From the NCBI RefSeq assembly GCF_001317355.1, contig NZ_LKET01000032.1, positions 1 through 64,000 of the forward strand: a DNA stretch of 64,000 nucleotides, written 5' to 3'. Position 1 is the first letter of the stretch; the number at the start of each line of letters is the position of its first letter. Shown here in pieces: positions 1-8,534 of the stretch. This stretch comes from Oxobacter pfennigii. Lineage in GTDB: Bacteria > Bacillota > Clostridia > Clostridiales > Oxobacteraceae. Made by a program: the position numbers and the translations under genes. The notes below the pieces were generated by a model, which did not search any database, was not told the DNA's origin, and worked only from the letters and a program-made list of their open reading frames with translations.

Positions 1-221
1 TGCTCAAAACCTTGGAAAGGAAATTGAAAGTATGGCTATACGTTTATAGTCATAATATAAAATCTTAAAATACTGAGATATTCGTAGTTATTGGGCGATC
101 TTGTCCAAAGTAAGGGGTCTAATCCGAAATATTGCTTCGTTTGCCCAAAATGACTTCAATAACAGGTTGCCGACATTCATATCATATTAGGCTTCCTTGA
201 TGTAATTTTCGCAATCACCAC

Positions 222-485
222 TCATAATGTACTTTGAAACCATTCTGTTGATAGCACACTTGTTGGGATATTATGTTCTTGAAACCACAAAGTATCTGCA
301 AAGAGACCGTAGCACTCATCTCTTGTTAGTGTATAAGTAAAACCATTATATGTCCATGTGATAGTTCGGTTAGGCCGCATATCTGCAACACTAACGTGGT
401 AGAAAGATGATGTCCCTGAAAAATAGGTTGCAAAAGCATCATCAGGATAGTCTCTCAAACGCAAATAATTATTTCCATATAGCTG
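222..485 (-). pseudogene. Degenerate ORF fragment, possibly a stalk/copper-amine-oxidase-like repeat
   Basis: An open frame of about 87 codons on the minus strand, read from just after an in-frame TAA near 489 to a stop at 222. Its beginning (YGNNYLRLRD) resembles the GNNYxKLRD motif of the stalk domains found in many clostridial secreted proteins. The only starts are a TTG with no ribosome binding site, and no signal peptide or second domain follows. I read it as a leftover of a larger gene. The family assignment is weak and rests on one short motif. Confidence 0.25.
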
Positions 486-534
486 ATTTTATATTCCTGT
501 CACTTATTCCCGTTTTAGCTTTACATAAATATAT

Positions 535-660
535 TATGTATACAAAACATTGTATCTTCTGTCTCCTAATTTCTCATAAAACAATCTTGATGGATTATTA
601 TCAAATACCTATACATCAATATCCAAACCAGTAGAAGTAAAACCTACGATTTGCAATTGA
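535..660 (-). pseudogene. Decayed GNAT acetyltransferase fragment
   Basis: Reading the minus strand through about 612-556 gives VFDNNPSRLFYEKLGDRR, which matches the acetyl-CoA-binding tail motif of GNAT N-acetyltransferases (NNPSRxFYEKLG). An in-frame stop lies three codons upstream and two stops follow soon after, and no start or other GNAT motif is nearby. This is therefore a fragment of a dead gene rather than a functional enzyme. It points to past gene loss or transfer beside purB. Confidence 0.45.
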
Positions 661-1162
661 TTGTACATCGCTAGGCTTTGCTAATCTAATAATTATTATA
701 ATAATCCTCCGGATAATTTTCATATGAACTGATTAAATTATACCAGTCAACTCATATTTTCATTAAATTACTGTAAAAAACATCTGCATTTTTATAATAT
801 AATTGTAGTCTCCCAAATTATAGTTTACAAAAGTAAATATATCAAATGTGCTTCTGAGGCTGTTTTAAACAGCACTTACAGAGTATATTAATATTGATTT
901 TTGTATTTTAAGTTGATATAATTACCTCTGTTCTACATATTTTTCATATAGACTGTATATTTATTAATGCAATGTAATTCACAGCGGTGGATAAATAATG
1001 TTAATTATTTTGAAATATTTTACATCAAATTATTCATTTTTTTCCATTTTCATTTGATATGAATTTTCAACTGATAATGAGAAATCATAAAAAAATCGCA
1101 TTTTTATATCTGACCTGATAACAATATTATCGTTGCCGGCTTTTTATTATATAAAATATAGT

Positions 1163-1207
1163 AAAAAGGCTGCAATCTAATGAATTATTAGTTAGACAGC
1201 AGCCTTT
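1163..1207 (-). terminator. Intrinsic terminator after purB
   Basis: Minus-strand hairpin with arms AAAGGCTGC (1199-1207) and GCAGCCTTT (1165-1173) plus an inner TCTAA/TTAGA pairing, followed by a T run. It starts ten bases after the purB stop codon. Confidence 0.85.
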
Positions 1208-1216
1208 ATTTATAAT

Positions 1217-2647
1217 TTAAACGTTTATTTCAACATCTACTCCCTGCAGTGTTTTATATTTATCAAGTGCGGGATTTACGTAATTAACTATGAATTCCTC
1301 TACCTGCTCTTTTGAACGGCCTATAAAATTTTCCGGCTTTAAAATGCTCAATACCTTTTCCTTATTTAAATTAAATTCCGGATCAGCACATATGCGGTCT
1401 ATAAGATCGTTTTGCAGCCCCTCCTGTTTAACCATCCTGGAAGCCTCCATGGAATGAACCCTTATTCTTTCATGGAGCTCCTGCCTGTCTCCCCCATTTT
1501 TTACTGCTTCCATTAAAATGTTTTCTGTAGCCATAAAGGGAAGCTCATTTAATATATGCTGGGTGATTACCTTATCATATACCACCAGACCGTCGGTTAC
1601 ATTAATATATAAGTTAAGTATTCCATCGCAGGCTAAGAAGGCCTCAGGAATTGTTATCCTCTTGTTAGCCGAATCATCCAATGTCCTTTCAAACCACTGA
1701 GTGGATGAGGTTATGGCGGGATTTAAGGCAGTTATAATAACATGCCTTGCAAGGGAGGAAATCCTCTCGCTTCTCATGGGGTTTCTTTTATACGCCATAG
1801 CAGATGAACCTATCTGATTTTTTTCAAATGGCTCCTCAATTTCTTTCATATTCTGAAGTATTCTCAAATCGTTGCTAAATTTATAAGCGCTCTGGGCGAC
1901 ATGGGATAGTATATTTAAAATTCTGCTGTCAACCTTTCTTGGGTATGTCTGTCCGGTAACGGCAAAATGATTTTCAAAGCCCATCTTTTTAGTTACCATT
2001 TCATCTAATCTTTTAACCTTTTCATTATCACCGTCAAAGAGCTCCATAAAGCTTGCCTGGGTTCCTGTAGTACCTTTTACACCCAAGAATTTTAGATGAT
2101 CAAGCTCAAATTCCAAAAACTCCAAATCCATTAAAAGATCCTGAATCCAAAGTGAAGCTCTTTTCCCTACCGTTGTAAGCTGTGCCGGCTGTAAGTGAGT
2201 AAAGGCAAGTGTGGGAAGGGCTTTATATTTATCAGCAAATTCCTTTAGAGTTAAAATAGTATTTATAAGCTTCTTCCTTATAAGCTCTGTAGCTTTTTTC
2301 ATCACTATAAGATCGGTATTATCTCCCACATAGCAGCTGGTGGCGCCAAGGTGAATTATGGGGCGCGCTAATGGGCACTGCTCTCCATAGGCAAAAACAT
2401 GGGACATAACATCATGCCTTGTTTCCTTCTCCCTTTTTACAGCTACCTCATAATTTATGTTATCTTGAAATTTTTTCATTTCATTTATTTGTTCGTCTGT
2501 TATATTAAGCCCCAGTTCTTTTTGGGCCTCTGCCAGCGCAATCCATAATTTTCTCCAGGTAGTAAACTTCATATCCGAAGAGAATATCTCAGACATCTCC
2601 CGGCTTGCATACCTTGAAATCAACGGATTGTTATAAGTGTTGTTCAT
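1217..2647 (-). CDS. purB: Adenylosuccinate lyase
   Basis: Cleaves adenylosuccinate to AMP plus fumarate and SAICAR to AICAR plus fumarate in purine synthesis; cytosolic homotetramer. The 476-residue length suits the family, and the fumarase/aspartase superfamily signature GSSAMAYKRNP is present near residue 280. The N-terminal part carries the HDVMSHV and TSCYVGDN motifs typical of purB. The ATG is preceded by AAAGGAGAT at good spacing. It is the last gene of the minus-strand run, has its own promoter right after proB and its own terminator, and is not linked to other pur genes here. Confidence 0.96.
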   Translation of the reverse strand: MNNTYNNPLISRYASREMSEIFSSDMKFTTWRKLWIALAEAQKELGLNITDEQINEMKKFQDNINYEVAVKREKETRHDVMSHVFAYGEQCPLARPIIHLGATSCYVGDNTDLIVMKKATELIRKKLINTILTLKEFADKYKALPTLAFTHLQPAQLTTVGKRASLWIQDLLMDLEFLEFELDHLKFLGVKGTTGTQASFMELFDGDNEKVKRLDEMVTKKMGFENHFAVTGQTYPRKVDSRILNILSHVAQSAYKFSNDLRILQNMKEIEEPFEKNQIGSSAMAYKRNPMRSERISSLARHVIITALNPAITSSTQWFERTLDDSANKRITIPEAFLACDGILNLYINVTDGLVVYDKVITQHILNELPFMATENILMEAVKNGGDRQELHERIRVHSMEASRMVKQEGLQNDLIDRICADPEFNLNKEKVLSILKPENFIGRSKEQVEEFIVNYVNPALDKYKTLQGVDVEINV

Positions 2648-2710
2648 AGTCTCATCTCCTTTAAAAAACCTAGGATATAATTACAATTATTATTTGCATT
2701 TCTGATTAAA

Positions 2711-2739
2711 ATATATGATTCCTTATAAGCTTACGTCAA
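2711..2739 (-). promoter_or_regulatory. Sigma-A-type promoter for purB
   Basis: TTGACG at 2734-2739, a 17-bp spacer, and ATATAT at 2711-2716 on the minus strand. The -35 begins five bases after the proB stop codon. No purine riboswitch is visible in the short leader. Confidence 0.55.
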
Positions 2740-2743
2740 TTTA

Positions 2744-3517
2744 TCATTCCGGTTTAAAAAGTGTTCCTATATCCTTGCCTTCCAATATATCATAAATATT
2801 ATCCGGGCGGTTTCCGTTTGCAATGACCATAGCTATACCGCTTTCCATTGTAATCTGTGCAGCATTTATTTTGGTTCTCATTCCGCCGGTACCTAAATTT
2901 GTATTTGAGCCCTTTGAAATGCCCTTTACTTTTTCATCTATATTGGTTACCCTGCTTATCAATTTGGCATCTTTGAAAATTGGGTCTTTATCATACAGGC
3001 CGTCTATATCCGATAATATAATAAGTAAATCTGCATTTAAAAGCTTAGCAACATAAGCCGATAAAACATCATTATCGCCTATTTTTATTTCATCGGTAGC
3101 TATAGTATCGTTCTCATTAACAATTGGTATTATTCCATGCCTCAATAATTCATTGAAGGTATTCATTGCATTTTTATTTCTGTCTTCAAAGAAAATATCT
3201 TCTTTTGTTATAAGTATTTGCGCTACTACTCGTCCAAATTCAGAAAACATTTTTTCATATATCTGCATGAGCATACCCTGGCCTACGGCAGCCAGTGCCT
3301 GCTTCAATGCTATATCAGTGGGCCTTTCTTCAAACCCCAGTTTCCCCATACCCACACCAATGGCACCTGATGTAACCAGCACTATATCCCTTCCCTGATT
3401 GGCAAGATCGGATAAAACCATGGCCAGTCTTTCTATCCTCAGTAAGTTTAGCTTTCCGCTTGGGTGTGTAAGGGTGGATGTTCCCACTTTTACTACTATT
3501 CTTTTATAATCAGACAC
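2744..3517 (-). CDS. proB: Glutamate 5-kinase (short form without PUA domain)
   Basis: Phosphorylates L-glutamate to gamma-glutamyl phosphate, the first step of proline synthesis. The 257 residues correspond to the amino acid kinase domain only: VVKVGTSTL at the N-terminus, TSGAIG near residue 50, NENDT near 135, and the GTGGM loop near 210. The C-terminal PUA domain of E. coli and Bacillus ProB is absent, as in many clostridial versions. The start is GTG, preceded by GAGGTG seven bases away. ProA is not adjacent, so the partner gene must lie elsewhere. It follows the PHP phosphoesterase gene by 22 bases and is probably cotranscribed with it. Confidence 0.9.
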   Translation of the reverse strand: MSDYKRIVVKVGTSTLTHPSGKLNLLRIERLAMVLSDLANQGRDIVLVTSGAIGVGMGKLGFEERPTDIALKQALAAVGQGMLMQIYEKMFSEFGRVVAQILITKEDIFFEDRNKNAMNTFNELLRHGIIPIVNENDTIATDEIKIGDNDVLSAYVAKLLNADLLIILSDIDGLYDKDPIFKDAKLISRVTNIDEKVKGISKGSNTNLGTGGMRTKINAAQITMESGIAMVIANGNRPDNIYDILEGKDIGTLFKPE

Positions 3518-3539
3518 TTATGTCACCTCGTTTTGTAAT

Positions 3540-4379
3540 TTAATTCCCATGTATGATTGAATTCTTTATAAGCTCTACATTTTCATAAGGAACAGTAACC
3601 TTCCCGATTATGGGTTCACCATTTATAAGCTCACCGTGACAATCGGTGCCGCCGGTAGCAATCAATGAAAGCCTCAAAGCAATACTATTAAAGTAATTCG
3701 AATCCTCGTCACTGTGGCGGGTATGAAATACTTCAATTCCCCCTAAGCCCCAGTTTTTGAGCTTCTTAATAAGATTCTCCTTTTCAATATGAACTATTAG
3801 CCCTGGATGTGCCAGGGATGCAAAACCTCCGCATTCAATTATCAGCTTTATGGCTTCAAAAGGCGATATTTTATATCGCTCTGCATAGGCCGGCTTATTA
3901 TACCCAATGTATTTATCAAAAGCTTCTTCAATGCTTAAGCAGTATCCCTTCTTTATAAGAGCTCTTGCAATATGGGGTCTTCCGATTGAAGAAATACCAC
4001 TTTTATCGACGTCGATATCGCTGTATTCAATGCTAATCCCCATTTTTTTCAGTTTTTCAACCATTTTCTTAGCTCTGTCCGCTCTGCTGTTTTTAAGCTT
4101 ATCAATTAAATTATTAAGGCTCTGGCAATGATAGTCAAAAAAATAACCAAGTATGTGAACTTCTGCACCCTCATATTCGGTACTGAGTTCAATACCAGGC
4201 ACAACCTCTATCCCTTTAATTTTAGCATAATTTTCTGCAATATCAATAGCCGATATAGTATCGTGATCTGTTATGGATATTGCTTTTAAGCCTTTTAACA
4301 AAGCCCAGTCAATAATTTCTTCAGGTGTCAGCTGTCCATCCGAAAATTTTGAATGTATATGTAAATCTGCCCGGCTCAT
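3540..4379 (-). CDS. PHP-domain phosphoesterase (TrpH/YciV-like)
   Basis: A 279-residue polymerase-and-histidinol-phosphatase (PHP) metal-dependent phosphoesterase. Metal ligands are visible as DLHIHS at the N-terminus, ITDHDT near residue 40, PGIELS near 65, LAHPG near 190 and a final GGTDCHG near 240. Family relatives hydrolyse 3',5'-bisphosphonucleotides or trim RNA 5' ends (RNase AM), so a role in nucleotide or RNA turnover is plausible but is inferred. The start ATG has GGAGGTTATATT upstream. It sits between spoVS and proB. Confidence 0.85.
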   Translation of the reverse strand: MSRADLHIHSKFSDGQLTPEEIIDWALLKGLKAISITDHDTISAIDIAENYAKIKGIEVVPGIELSTEYEGAEVHILGYFFDYHCQSLNNLIDKLKNSRADRAKKMVEKLKKMGISIEYSDIDVDKSGISSIGRPHIARALIKKGYCLSIEEAFDKYIGYNKPAYAERYKISPFEAIKLIIECGGFASLAHPGLIVHIEKENLIKKLKNWGLGGIEVFHTRHSDEDSNYFNSIALRLSLIATGGTDCHGELINGEPIIGKVTVPYENVELIKNSIIHGN

Positions 4380-4479
4380 AATATAACCTCCAAAATTTTG
4401 TAAAATTTAAATTTAATATTTAAAAAATTCAGCAATATATTTATATACTTCCTGCATGATAATATACTTATTCCTTAAA

Positions 4480-4514
4480 AGTAAAAACCTGCTCATTTTA
4501 CTAAGCAGGCATTA
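4480..4514 (-). terminator. Intrinsic terminator after spoVS
   Basis: Minus-strand hairpin CCTGCT / AGCAGG with a 10-base loop and a TTTTT tail, starting within ten bases of the spoVS stop. Confidence 0.85.
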
Positions 4515-4521
4515 ACATTAC

Positions 4522-4782
4522 CTATCTGGGTTGTACTATCAGTTTAATGGCAGTCCTTTCTTCGCCATCTATTGTAATATCGGTAAAAGCCGGTATGCAA
4601 ATTAGGTCAATACCGCTTGGGGCCACAAAACCCCTTGCTATTGCAACTGCCTTTACTGCCTGATTAATAGCTCCTGCTCCAATCGCCTGAATTTCCGCTT
4701 CTCCTCTTTCCCTCAGCACACCTGCCAGAGCCCCCGCAACAGAATTTGGATTTGATTTTGCTGAAACTTTTAATACTTCCAT
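4522..4782 (-). CDS. spoVS: Stage V sporulation protein S (paralogue 1)
   Basis: An 86-residue SpoVS, the standard length for this small AlbA-like family needed for spore coat and cortex development in Bacillus subtilis. MEVLKVSAKS begins the protein, followed by SVAGALAGVLRERG and GAINQAVKAVAIARG. The ATG is preceded by GGAGGG. It is monocistronic: it has its own terminator and a strong sigma-H-type promoter in the 5' region. A second copy with nearly the same sequence lies at 61047-61307, so this organism has at least two. The molecular function is not established; nucleic acid binding is inferred from the fold. Confidence 0.95.
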   Translation of the reverse strand: MEVLKVSAKSNPNSVAGALAGVLRERGEAEIQAIGAGAINQAVKAVAIARGFVAPSGIDLICIPAFTDITIDGEERTAIKLIVQPR

Positions 4783-4834
4783 AAATATAACCCTCCAAAA
4801 ATGTAATTTTAACTGATAGCTGAATATTTAACTA

Positions 4835-4861
4835 ATTCTACATCGATAAAAAATATCCTTC
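4835..4861 (-). promoter_or_regulatory. Sigma-H-type promoter of spoVS
   Basis: On the minus strand GAAGGATAT (4853-4861) matches the sigma-H -35 consensus RnAGGAwWW. After an 11-bp spacer comes GTAGAAT (4835-4841), matching the -10 consensus RnnGAAT. B. subtilis spoVS is known to depend on sigma-H. The same architecture recurs at the second spoVS. Confidence 0.8.
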
Positions 4862-4911
4862 TTTTTTTGTATTTTTATATTCAAATTTGTATTATAACGT
4901 AATATTTTTGT

Positions 4912-4943
4912 AAAAAAATAAGAGAAGCTTAACTTCTCTTATT
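4912..4943 (-). terminator. Intrinsic terminator after rny
   Basis: Minus-strand 11-bp perfect stem AATAAGAGAAG / CTTCTCTTATT (4917-4943) with a five-base loop and a run of T, just after the rny stop at 4951. Confidence 0.9.
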
Positions 4944-4950
4944 TTCAGAA

Positions 4951-6495
4951 CTATTTTGCATATTCAATTGCTCTTGTCTCTCTTATAACATTTACTTTAA
5001 TCTGACCCGGATATTCCAGTTCACTTTCAATCTTCTTAACTATATCTCTTGCAATTTGTACTGACTCAGCATCATCGACTTCAGTTGGTTTAACCATTAT
5101 TCTGATTTCTCTGCCCGCTTGGATTGCAAAGGATTTTTCTACGCCTTCAAATGAATCGGCGATATCTTCCAATTTTTCTAATCTCTTAATATAAGCTTCC
5201 AGTGTCTCTCTTCTTGCACCCGGCCTTGCTGCAGATATGGCATCTGCGGCCTGAACGATCACGGCCTCGATAGTCTGAGGCTCTATGTCGTTGTGGTGTG
5301 CCTGTATTGCATGAATGACACTCGGTGATTCGTGATATTTCTTTGCGATATCAGCCCCTATGTTAACATGAGGGCCTTCAACTTCGTGGTCAACAGCCTT
5401 ACCGATATCATGAAGTAATCCGGCTCTTTTAGCCAGCATTACATCCGCTCCTAATTCAGCTGCCATTAATCCTGACAAATGAGAAACTTCTATGGAATGT
5501 TTAAGTACATTCTGTCCATAGCTGGTTCTGTATTTCAATCTTCCTAAAAGCTTGATAAGCTCCGGATGGAGTCCATGGACACTAGTTTCAAAGGTTGCTT
5601 GTTCACCTTCTTCTTTAATGTCATTATCTACTTCCTTCTTAGCCTTTTCCACCATCTCTTCAATTCTTGCCGGATGAATCCTTCCATCGGCAATGAGTTT
5701 TTCAAGCGCTATTCTTGCAACTTCTCTTCTTATTGGATCAAACCCGGATAATATTACTGCTTCGGGAGTATCATCAATTATTAAATCAATACCGGTTAAC
5801 GTCTCAAGAGTTCTGATATTTCTTCCTTCTCTTCCTATGATTCTTCCTTTCATCTCATCATTCGGAAGGGCAACAACGGATACCGTTGTTTCTGCAACAT
5901 GGTCAGCGGCACATCTTTGAATTGCATATGCTATAATTTCTTTTGCCCTCTTGTCCGCTTCTTCCTTAGCTTTGGTTTCAATATCCTTTATCATCATAGC
6001 AGCTTCGTGCTTAATTTCCTTTTTGATATCATTGAGCAATAATTCTTTAGCCTCTTCTGAAGTCAAACCTGAAAGCCTTTCAAGCTCCGCTACCTGCTTT
6101 TTATATAACTCCTGAATTTCATCCTGAATGCTCTGTATTTCTTCTTGCCTTTTATTTAAACCTTCTTCTTTTTGTTCAAGGGTCTCTACTTTCCTGTCCA
6201 GGGTTTCTTCCCTGCCAAGAAGCCTTCTTTCCATTCTTTGAAGTTCTGCTCTTCTTTCCCTTGTCTCTTTATCCAGTTCACTTCTTAACTTGTGAACCTC
6301 TTCCTTGGCTTCAAGTACAGCTTCACGTTTTTTAGATTCGGCGTCTTTTTCAGCCTCAGAGACAATTCTCTTTGCTACTTCTTCAGCATTGGAAACTTTT
6401 CCTTCTGCTACATTCTTTCTTACAAAATAACCTATAAGAAAGGTAATTATTCCAACTGCAATTGGTATTATATAGTCAAATATACTTATCTTCAA
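4951..6495 (-). CDS. rny: Ribonuclease Y
   Basis: Membrane-anchored endoribonuclease that starts bulk mRNA decay in Firmicutes. An N-terminal membrane segment (about residues 5-24) is followed by a long charged coiled coil to about 150. Next is a KH RNA-binding domain ([12 protein letters not shown] near 218) and an HD phosphohydrolase domain ([12 protein letters not shown] near 357). I place the start at TTG 6495, giving 514 residues, the family length. It follows AAGGAGGTG but with an unusually short spacing (3 nt after AGGAGG), and the next possible codon, AUA two codons on, would have better spacing. A longer frame reaching 6537 would begin inside a hairpin. Confidence 0.95.
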   Translation of the reverse strand: MKISIFDYIIPIAVGIITFLIGYFVRKNVAEGKVSNAEEVAKRIVSEAEKDAESKKREAVLEAKEEVHKLRSELDKETRERRAELQRMERRLLGREETLDRKVETLEQKEEGLNKRQEEIQSIQDEIQELYKKQVAELERLSGLTSEEAKELLLNDIKKEIKHEAAMMIKDIETKAKEEADKRAKEIIAYAIQRCAADHVAETTVSVVALPNDEMKGRIIGREGRNIRTLETLTGIDLIIDDTPEAVILSGFDPIRREVARIALEKLIADGRIHPARIEEMVEKAKKEVDNDIKEEGEQATFETSVHGLHPELIKLLGRLKYRTSYGQNVLKHSIEVSHLSGLMAAELGADVMLAKRAGLLHDIGKAVDHEVEGPHVNIGADIAKKYHESPSVIHAIQAHHNDIEPQTIEAVIVQAADAISAARPGARRETLEAYIKRLEKLEDIADSFEGVEKSFAIQAGREIRIMVKPTEVDDAESVQIARDIVKKIESELEYPGQIKVNVIRETRAIEYAK

Positions 6496-6524
6496 ACACC
6501 TCCTTACTTTAAAATTACAAAATA

Positions 6525-6548
6525 TTAAACCGAGCAACCTCGGTTTAA
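6525..6548 (-). promoter_or_regulatory. Perfect hairpin in the rny 5' leader
   Basis: A 10-bp perfect inverted repeat TTAAACCGAG / CTCGGTTTAA with a GTTG loop (minus strand), about 30 bases before the rny start and downstream of its promoter. The following TATTTTG is too weak for a confident terminator, so it may be a stabilising or regulatory leader element. Confidence 0.5.
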
Positions 6549-6627
6549 TAGGAAACTCCAGGCAAGCATATATACGTCATATTATATTTTGGCAAAAAGT
6601 TGAAATCATAAACCAGTATTTGTATTA

Positions 6628-6656
6628 ATTTTATAACTATTTTAATTTTATGTCAA
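6628..6656 (-). promoter_or_regulatory. Sigma-A-type promoter for rny
   Basis: TTGACA at 6651-6656, a 17-bp spacer, TAAAAT at 6628-6633 (minus strand). The leader to the rny start is about 125 bases. Confidence 0.75.
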
Positions 6657-6744
6657 GTTACTATAGCGTTACCTGTTTAATATTTATATACTTTTAGAAT
6701 ATTACAGCATTATATTAATACCCAAAAATCCAGTAAAATAGCCA

Positions 6745-7383
6745 TCAAACATCATCACAAAAATCTTGATGCTCAATGTATCTGTTTATTGCTACAGATG
6801 CCACTTCATATTCAAAGCCTCTATAAATTAAAAATCTGTATATTTTCTGCCTTGTTTTTATATCATTTATTTGTTCCTTTGTTACTCTAAGCTTTTTTTC
6901 AATGACTTTTACAGCTATTTCGATGTCATCGCCCTGAGTAACAGCCAGTACGCCGTTTATGATATTGATATCAATACCTTTTTTTCTTAAATCGTTTTTC
7001 ACCCTGTTTTTCCCCAGCATATTAAGGGAGATTTTATCCTTTATATACTGCTTTGTATATTCTAAATCATCGATATATCTAAGCTCCTTAAGCCTTTCTA
7101 TAACCCTGTCTATTACTTCATTATCAAATTCACTTAGAAGCTTCTTTCTTATTTCATATTCGCTTTTGCATCGAAGGGAAAGCATTTTTATGGCCTTATT
7201 AAAAGCCTGCTTATACTTGCATTGATGAATTATTGCTTTTAAATCCCTTTCGTTAAATGCAGCCTTTTCCTTTATGCCATATTCCAATATATCGTCGGCA
7301 CCGGCGCTGAACATATACTCATCGTCTACAAATATATTGAATCTGCCGGCTTTCTTTTGTTTTGTAACCGATGTAATTACCAA
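6745..7383 (-). CDS. recX: Recombination regulatory protein RecX
   Basis: Modulates RecA filaments. The protein is made of RecX three-helix repeats: FNKAIKMLSLRCKSEYEIRKKL near residues 60-80, then IDRVIERLKELRYIDDLEYTKQYI, and a third repeat toward the C-terminus. I place the start at TTG 7383 (212 residues), because family members begin just before the ITxVxxQK strand and GGGGAT lies seven bases upstream. An ATG at 7404 has no ribosome binding site and overlaps the -10-like TATAAT. The gene lies directly after recA but is separated from it by a terminator and a 20-bp palindromic element. Confidence 0.9.
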   Translation of the reverse strand: MVITSVTKQKKAGRFNIFVDDEYMFSAGADDILEYGIKEKAAFNERDLKAIIHQCKYKQAFNKAIKMLSLRCKSEYEIRKKLLSEFDNEVIDRVIERLKELRYIDDLEYTKQYIKDKISLNMLGKNRVKNDLRKKGIDINIINGVLAVTQGDDIEIAVKVIEKKLRVTKEQINDIKTRQKIYRFLIYRGFEYEVASVAINRYIEHQDFCDDV

Positions 7384-7402
7384 TGAATCATCCCCAGAAT
7401 AC

Positions 7403-7430
7403 ATTATATCGCGCCCATGCTGGACCCACG
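7403..7430 (-). promoter_or_regulatory. 20-bp palindromic element plus -10-like box before recX
   Basis: Positions 7411-7430 contain GCCCATGCTGGAC flanked by GC and CACG; the core is a GCCCA-TGC-TGGnC inverted repeat. Two bases downstream on the minus strand is TATAAT (7403-7408). The same element with one base changed lies at 53798-53817 before rimM, again 2 bp from a -10-like hexamer and again just after a terminator. There is no canonical -35; the equivalent position is occupied by CGTGG. Confidence 0.5.
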
Positions 7431-7431
7431 A

Positions 7432-7458
7432 AAAAAAGGCACCTTTATATAAAGGGCC
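7432..7458 (-). terminator. Intrinsic terminator after recA
   Basis: Minus-strand hairpin GGC-CTTTATATAAAG-GTGCC followed by seven T, directly abutting the recA stop codon. It separates recA from recX. Confidence 0.8.
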
Positions 7459-8489
7459 TATTTGGCGGCAACTTCATCAATTTTTTCTGCCCTGCTCACT
7501 TTAAGGTTATATTTTTCTCTTATCTTGTTTTCCACTTCCAAAGCTACCTCGGGATTTTCAGTAAGGAATTGCTTTGCATTTTCCCTTCCCTGTCCCAATC
7601 TCTGATCTCCGTATGAGAACCAGGCTCCGCTTTTTTGGATTATTTCATTGGCAACCCCCACATCAAGGATGTTTCCTTCCTTTGATATGCCTTTGCCGTA
7701 TATAATATCAAACTCTGCCTGTTTAAATGGAGGAGCCACTTTGTTTTTAACCACTTTAACCCTGGTCCTGTTGCCTAATATATCTTCCCCCTGCTTTATG
7801 GTATCTACTTTTCTTACATCCAGTCTTACAGAAGCATAGAATTTTAAGGCACGGCCTCCGGGAGTAGTTTCGGGATTGCCAAACATTATGCCAACCTTTT
7901 CACGAAGCTGATTTATAAATATTGCCACGCATTTTGACTTGCTTATTGCACCGGCAAGTTTCCTTAAAGCCTGTGACATAAGCCTTGCCTGCAAGCCTAC
8001 ATGGGCATCTCCCATTTCACCTTCTATTTCAGCCCTCGGCACCAATGCAGCAACAGAGTCGATTATTATTACATCTATTGCTCCTGACCTGACAAGTGCT
8101 TCGCAAATCTCCAATGCCTGTTCTCCTGTGTCCGGCTGGGACACTATCAAATTATCTATGTCTACGCCTAAATTTTTTGCATATACGGGATCCAGCGCAT
8201 GCTCCGCATCAACGAAGGCCGCCGAGCCGCCCGCTTTTTGAGCCTCTGCAACTATATGCAGGGCGACGGTAGTTTTACCTGAGGATTCAGGTCCGTATAC
8301 TTCAACGACTCTGCCCCTCGGAACTCCACCTATGCCTAAAGCGATGTCAAGGTCTAAGGAGCCTGTGGATATGGTCTCCACATTAAGCCTTGCCGCAGAT
8401 TCTCCCAGCTTCATTATCGACCCTTTTCCAAATTGCTTCTCTATCTGATTTAATGCCATTTCCAAAGCTTTTAATTTATCACTATTCAT
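7458..8489 (-). CDS. recA: Recombinase A
   Basis: ATP-dependent DNA strand-exchange recombinase and SOS co-protease. The 343 residues match the family. Walker [10 protein letters not shown] is near residue 66-74, the Walker B region [12 protein letters not shown] is near 140, followed by the [10 protein letters not shown] and [10 protein letters not shown] motifs and the [17 protein letters not shown] segment. A LexA-type SOS box and a strong promoter lie upstream. The ribosome binding site is unusual: an anti-SD-complementary stretch sits about 22 bases before the ATG with a small hairpin between. recX follows after a terminator. Confidence 0.98.
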   Translation of the reverse strand: MNSDKLKALEMALNQIEKQFGKGSIMKLGESAARLNVETISTGSLDLDIALGIGGVPRGRVVEVYGPESSGKTTVALHIVAEAQKAGGSAAFVDAEHALDPVYAKNLGVDIDNLIVSQPDTGEQALEICEALVRSGAIDVIIIDSVAALVPRAEIEGEMGDAHVGLQARLMSQALRKLAGAISKSKCVAIFINQLREKVGIMFGNPETTPGGRALKFYASVRLDVRKVDTIKQGEDILGNRTRVKVVKNKVAPPFKQAEFDIIYGKGISKEGNILDVGVANEIIQKSGAWFSYGDQRLGQGRENAKQFLTENPEVALEVENKIREKYNLKVSRAEKIDEVAAK

Positions 8490-8515
8490 AATTATTTCCG
8501 GTTAAACCGGATCAC
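8490..8515 (-). promoter_or_regulatory. recA: recA ribosome binding site with an intervening hairpin
   Basis: Just before the recA ATG the minus strand reads AAAGGCGGGTGATC, strongly complementary to the 16S 3' end. Then comes the small palindrome CCGGTTTAACCGG, then AAATAATT and ATG. If the hairpin folds, the effective spacing falls to about 8-9 bases; without it the spacing is too long. Confidence 0.5.
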
Positions 8516-8534
8516 CCGCCTTTCTAAGTTAAGC

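Larger units (their letters stand above)
1..1162. other. AT-rich gene-poor stretch with decayed gene fragments
   Basis: No intact gene is visible. On the minus strand two coding-like fragments can be read and are listed separately (about 556-612 and 222-485). The first 49 bases on the plus strand read as an open frame ending in TAG at 47-49, which could be the tail of a gene beginning outside the window, but 15 residues are too few to call. From about 660 to 1160 the sequence is very AT-rich with stops in all frames and I see nothing in it apart from the purB terminator at its right edge. Confidence 0.6.

Noticed and set aside
407-634. Plus-strand 75-codon ORF in the left-edge region
   Set aside because: No ribosome binding site or recognisable motif; it overlaps the minus-strand GNAT and degenerate fragments in AT-rich sequence.
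2744-3517. ProB as a truncated gene
   Set aside because: It lacks the PUA domain, but the kinase domain is complete and PUA-less glutamate kinases are common, so no pseudogene call.
4420-4470. Sigma-H-like GCAGGAAGT and GCTGAAT before the PHP gene
   Set aside because: The spacer is 13 bp and the -35 has a G in the AT-rich part, so it does not fit the pattern seen at both spoVS genes.
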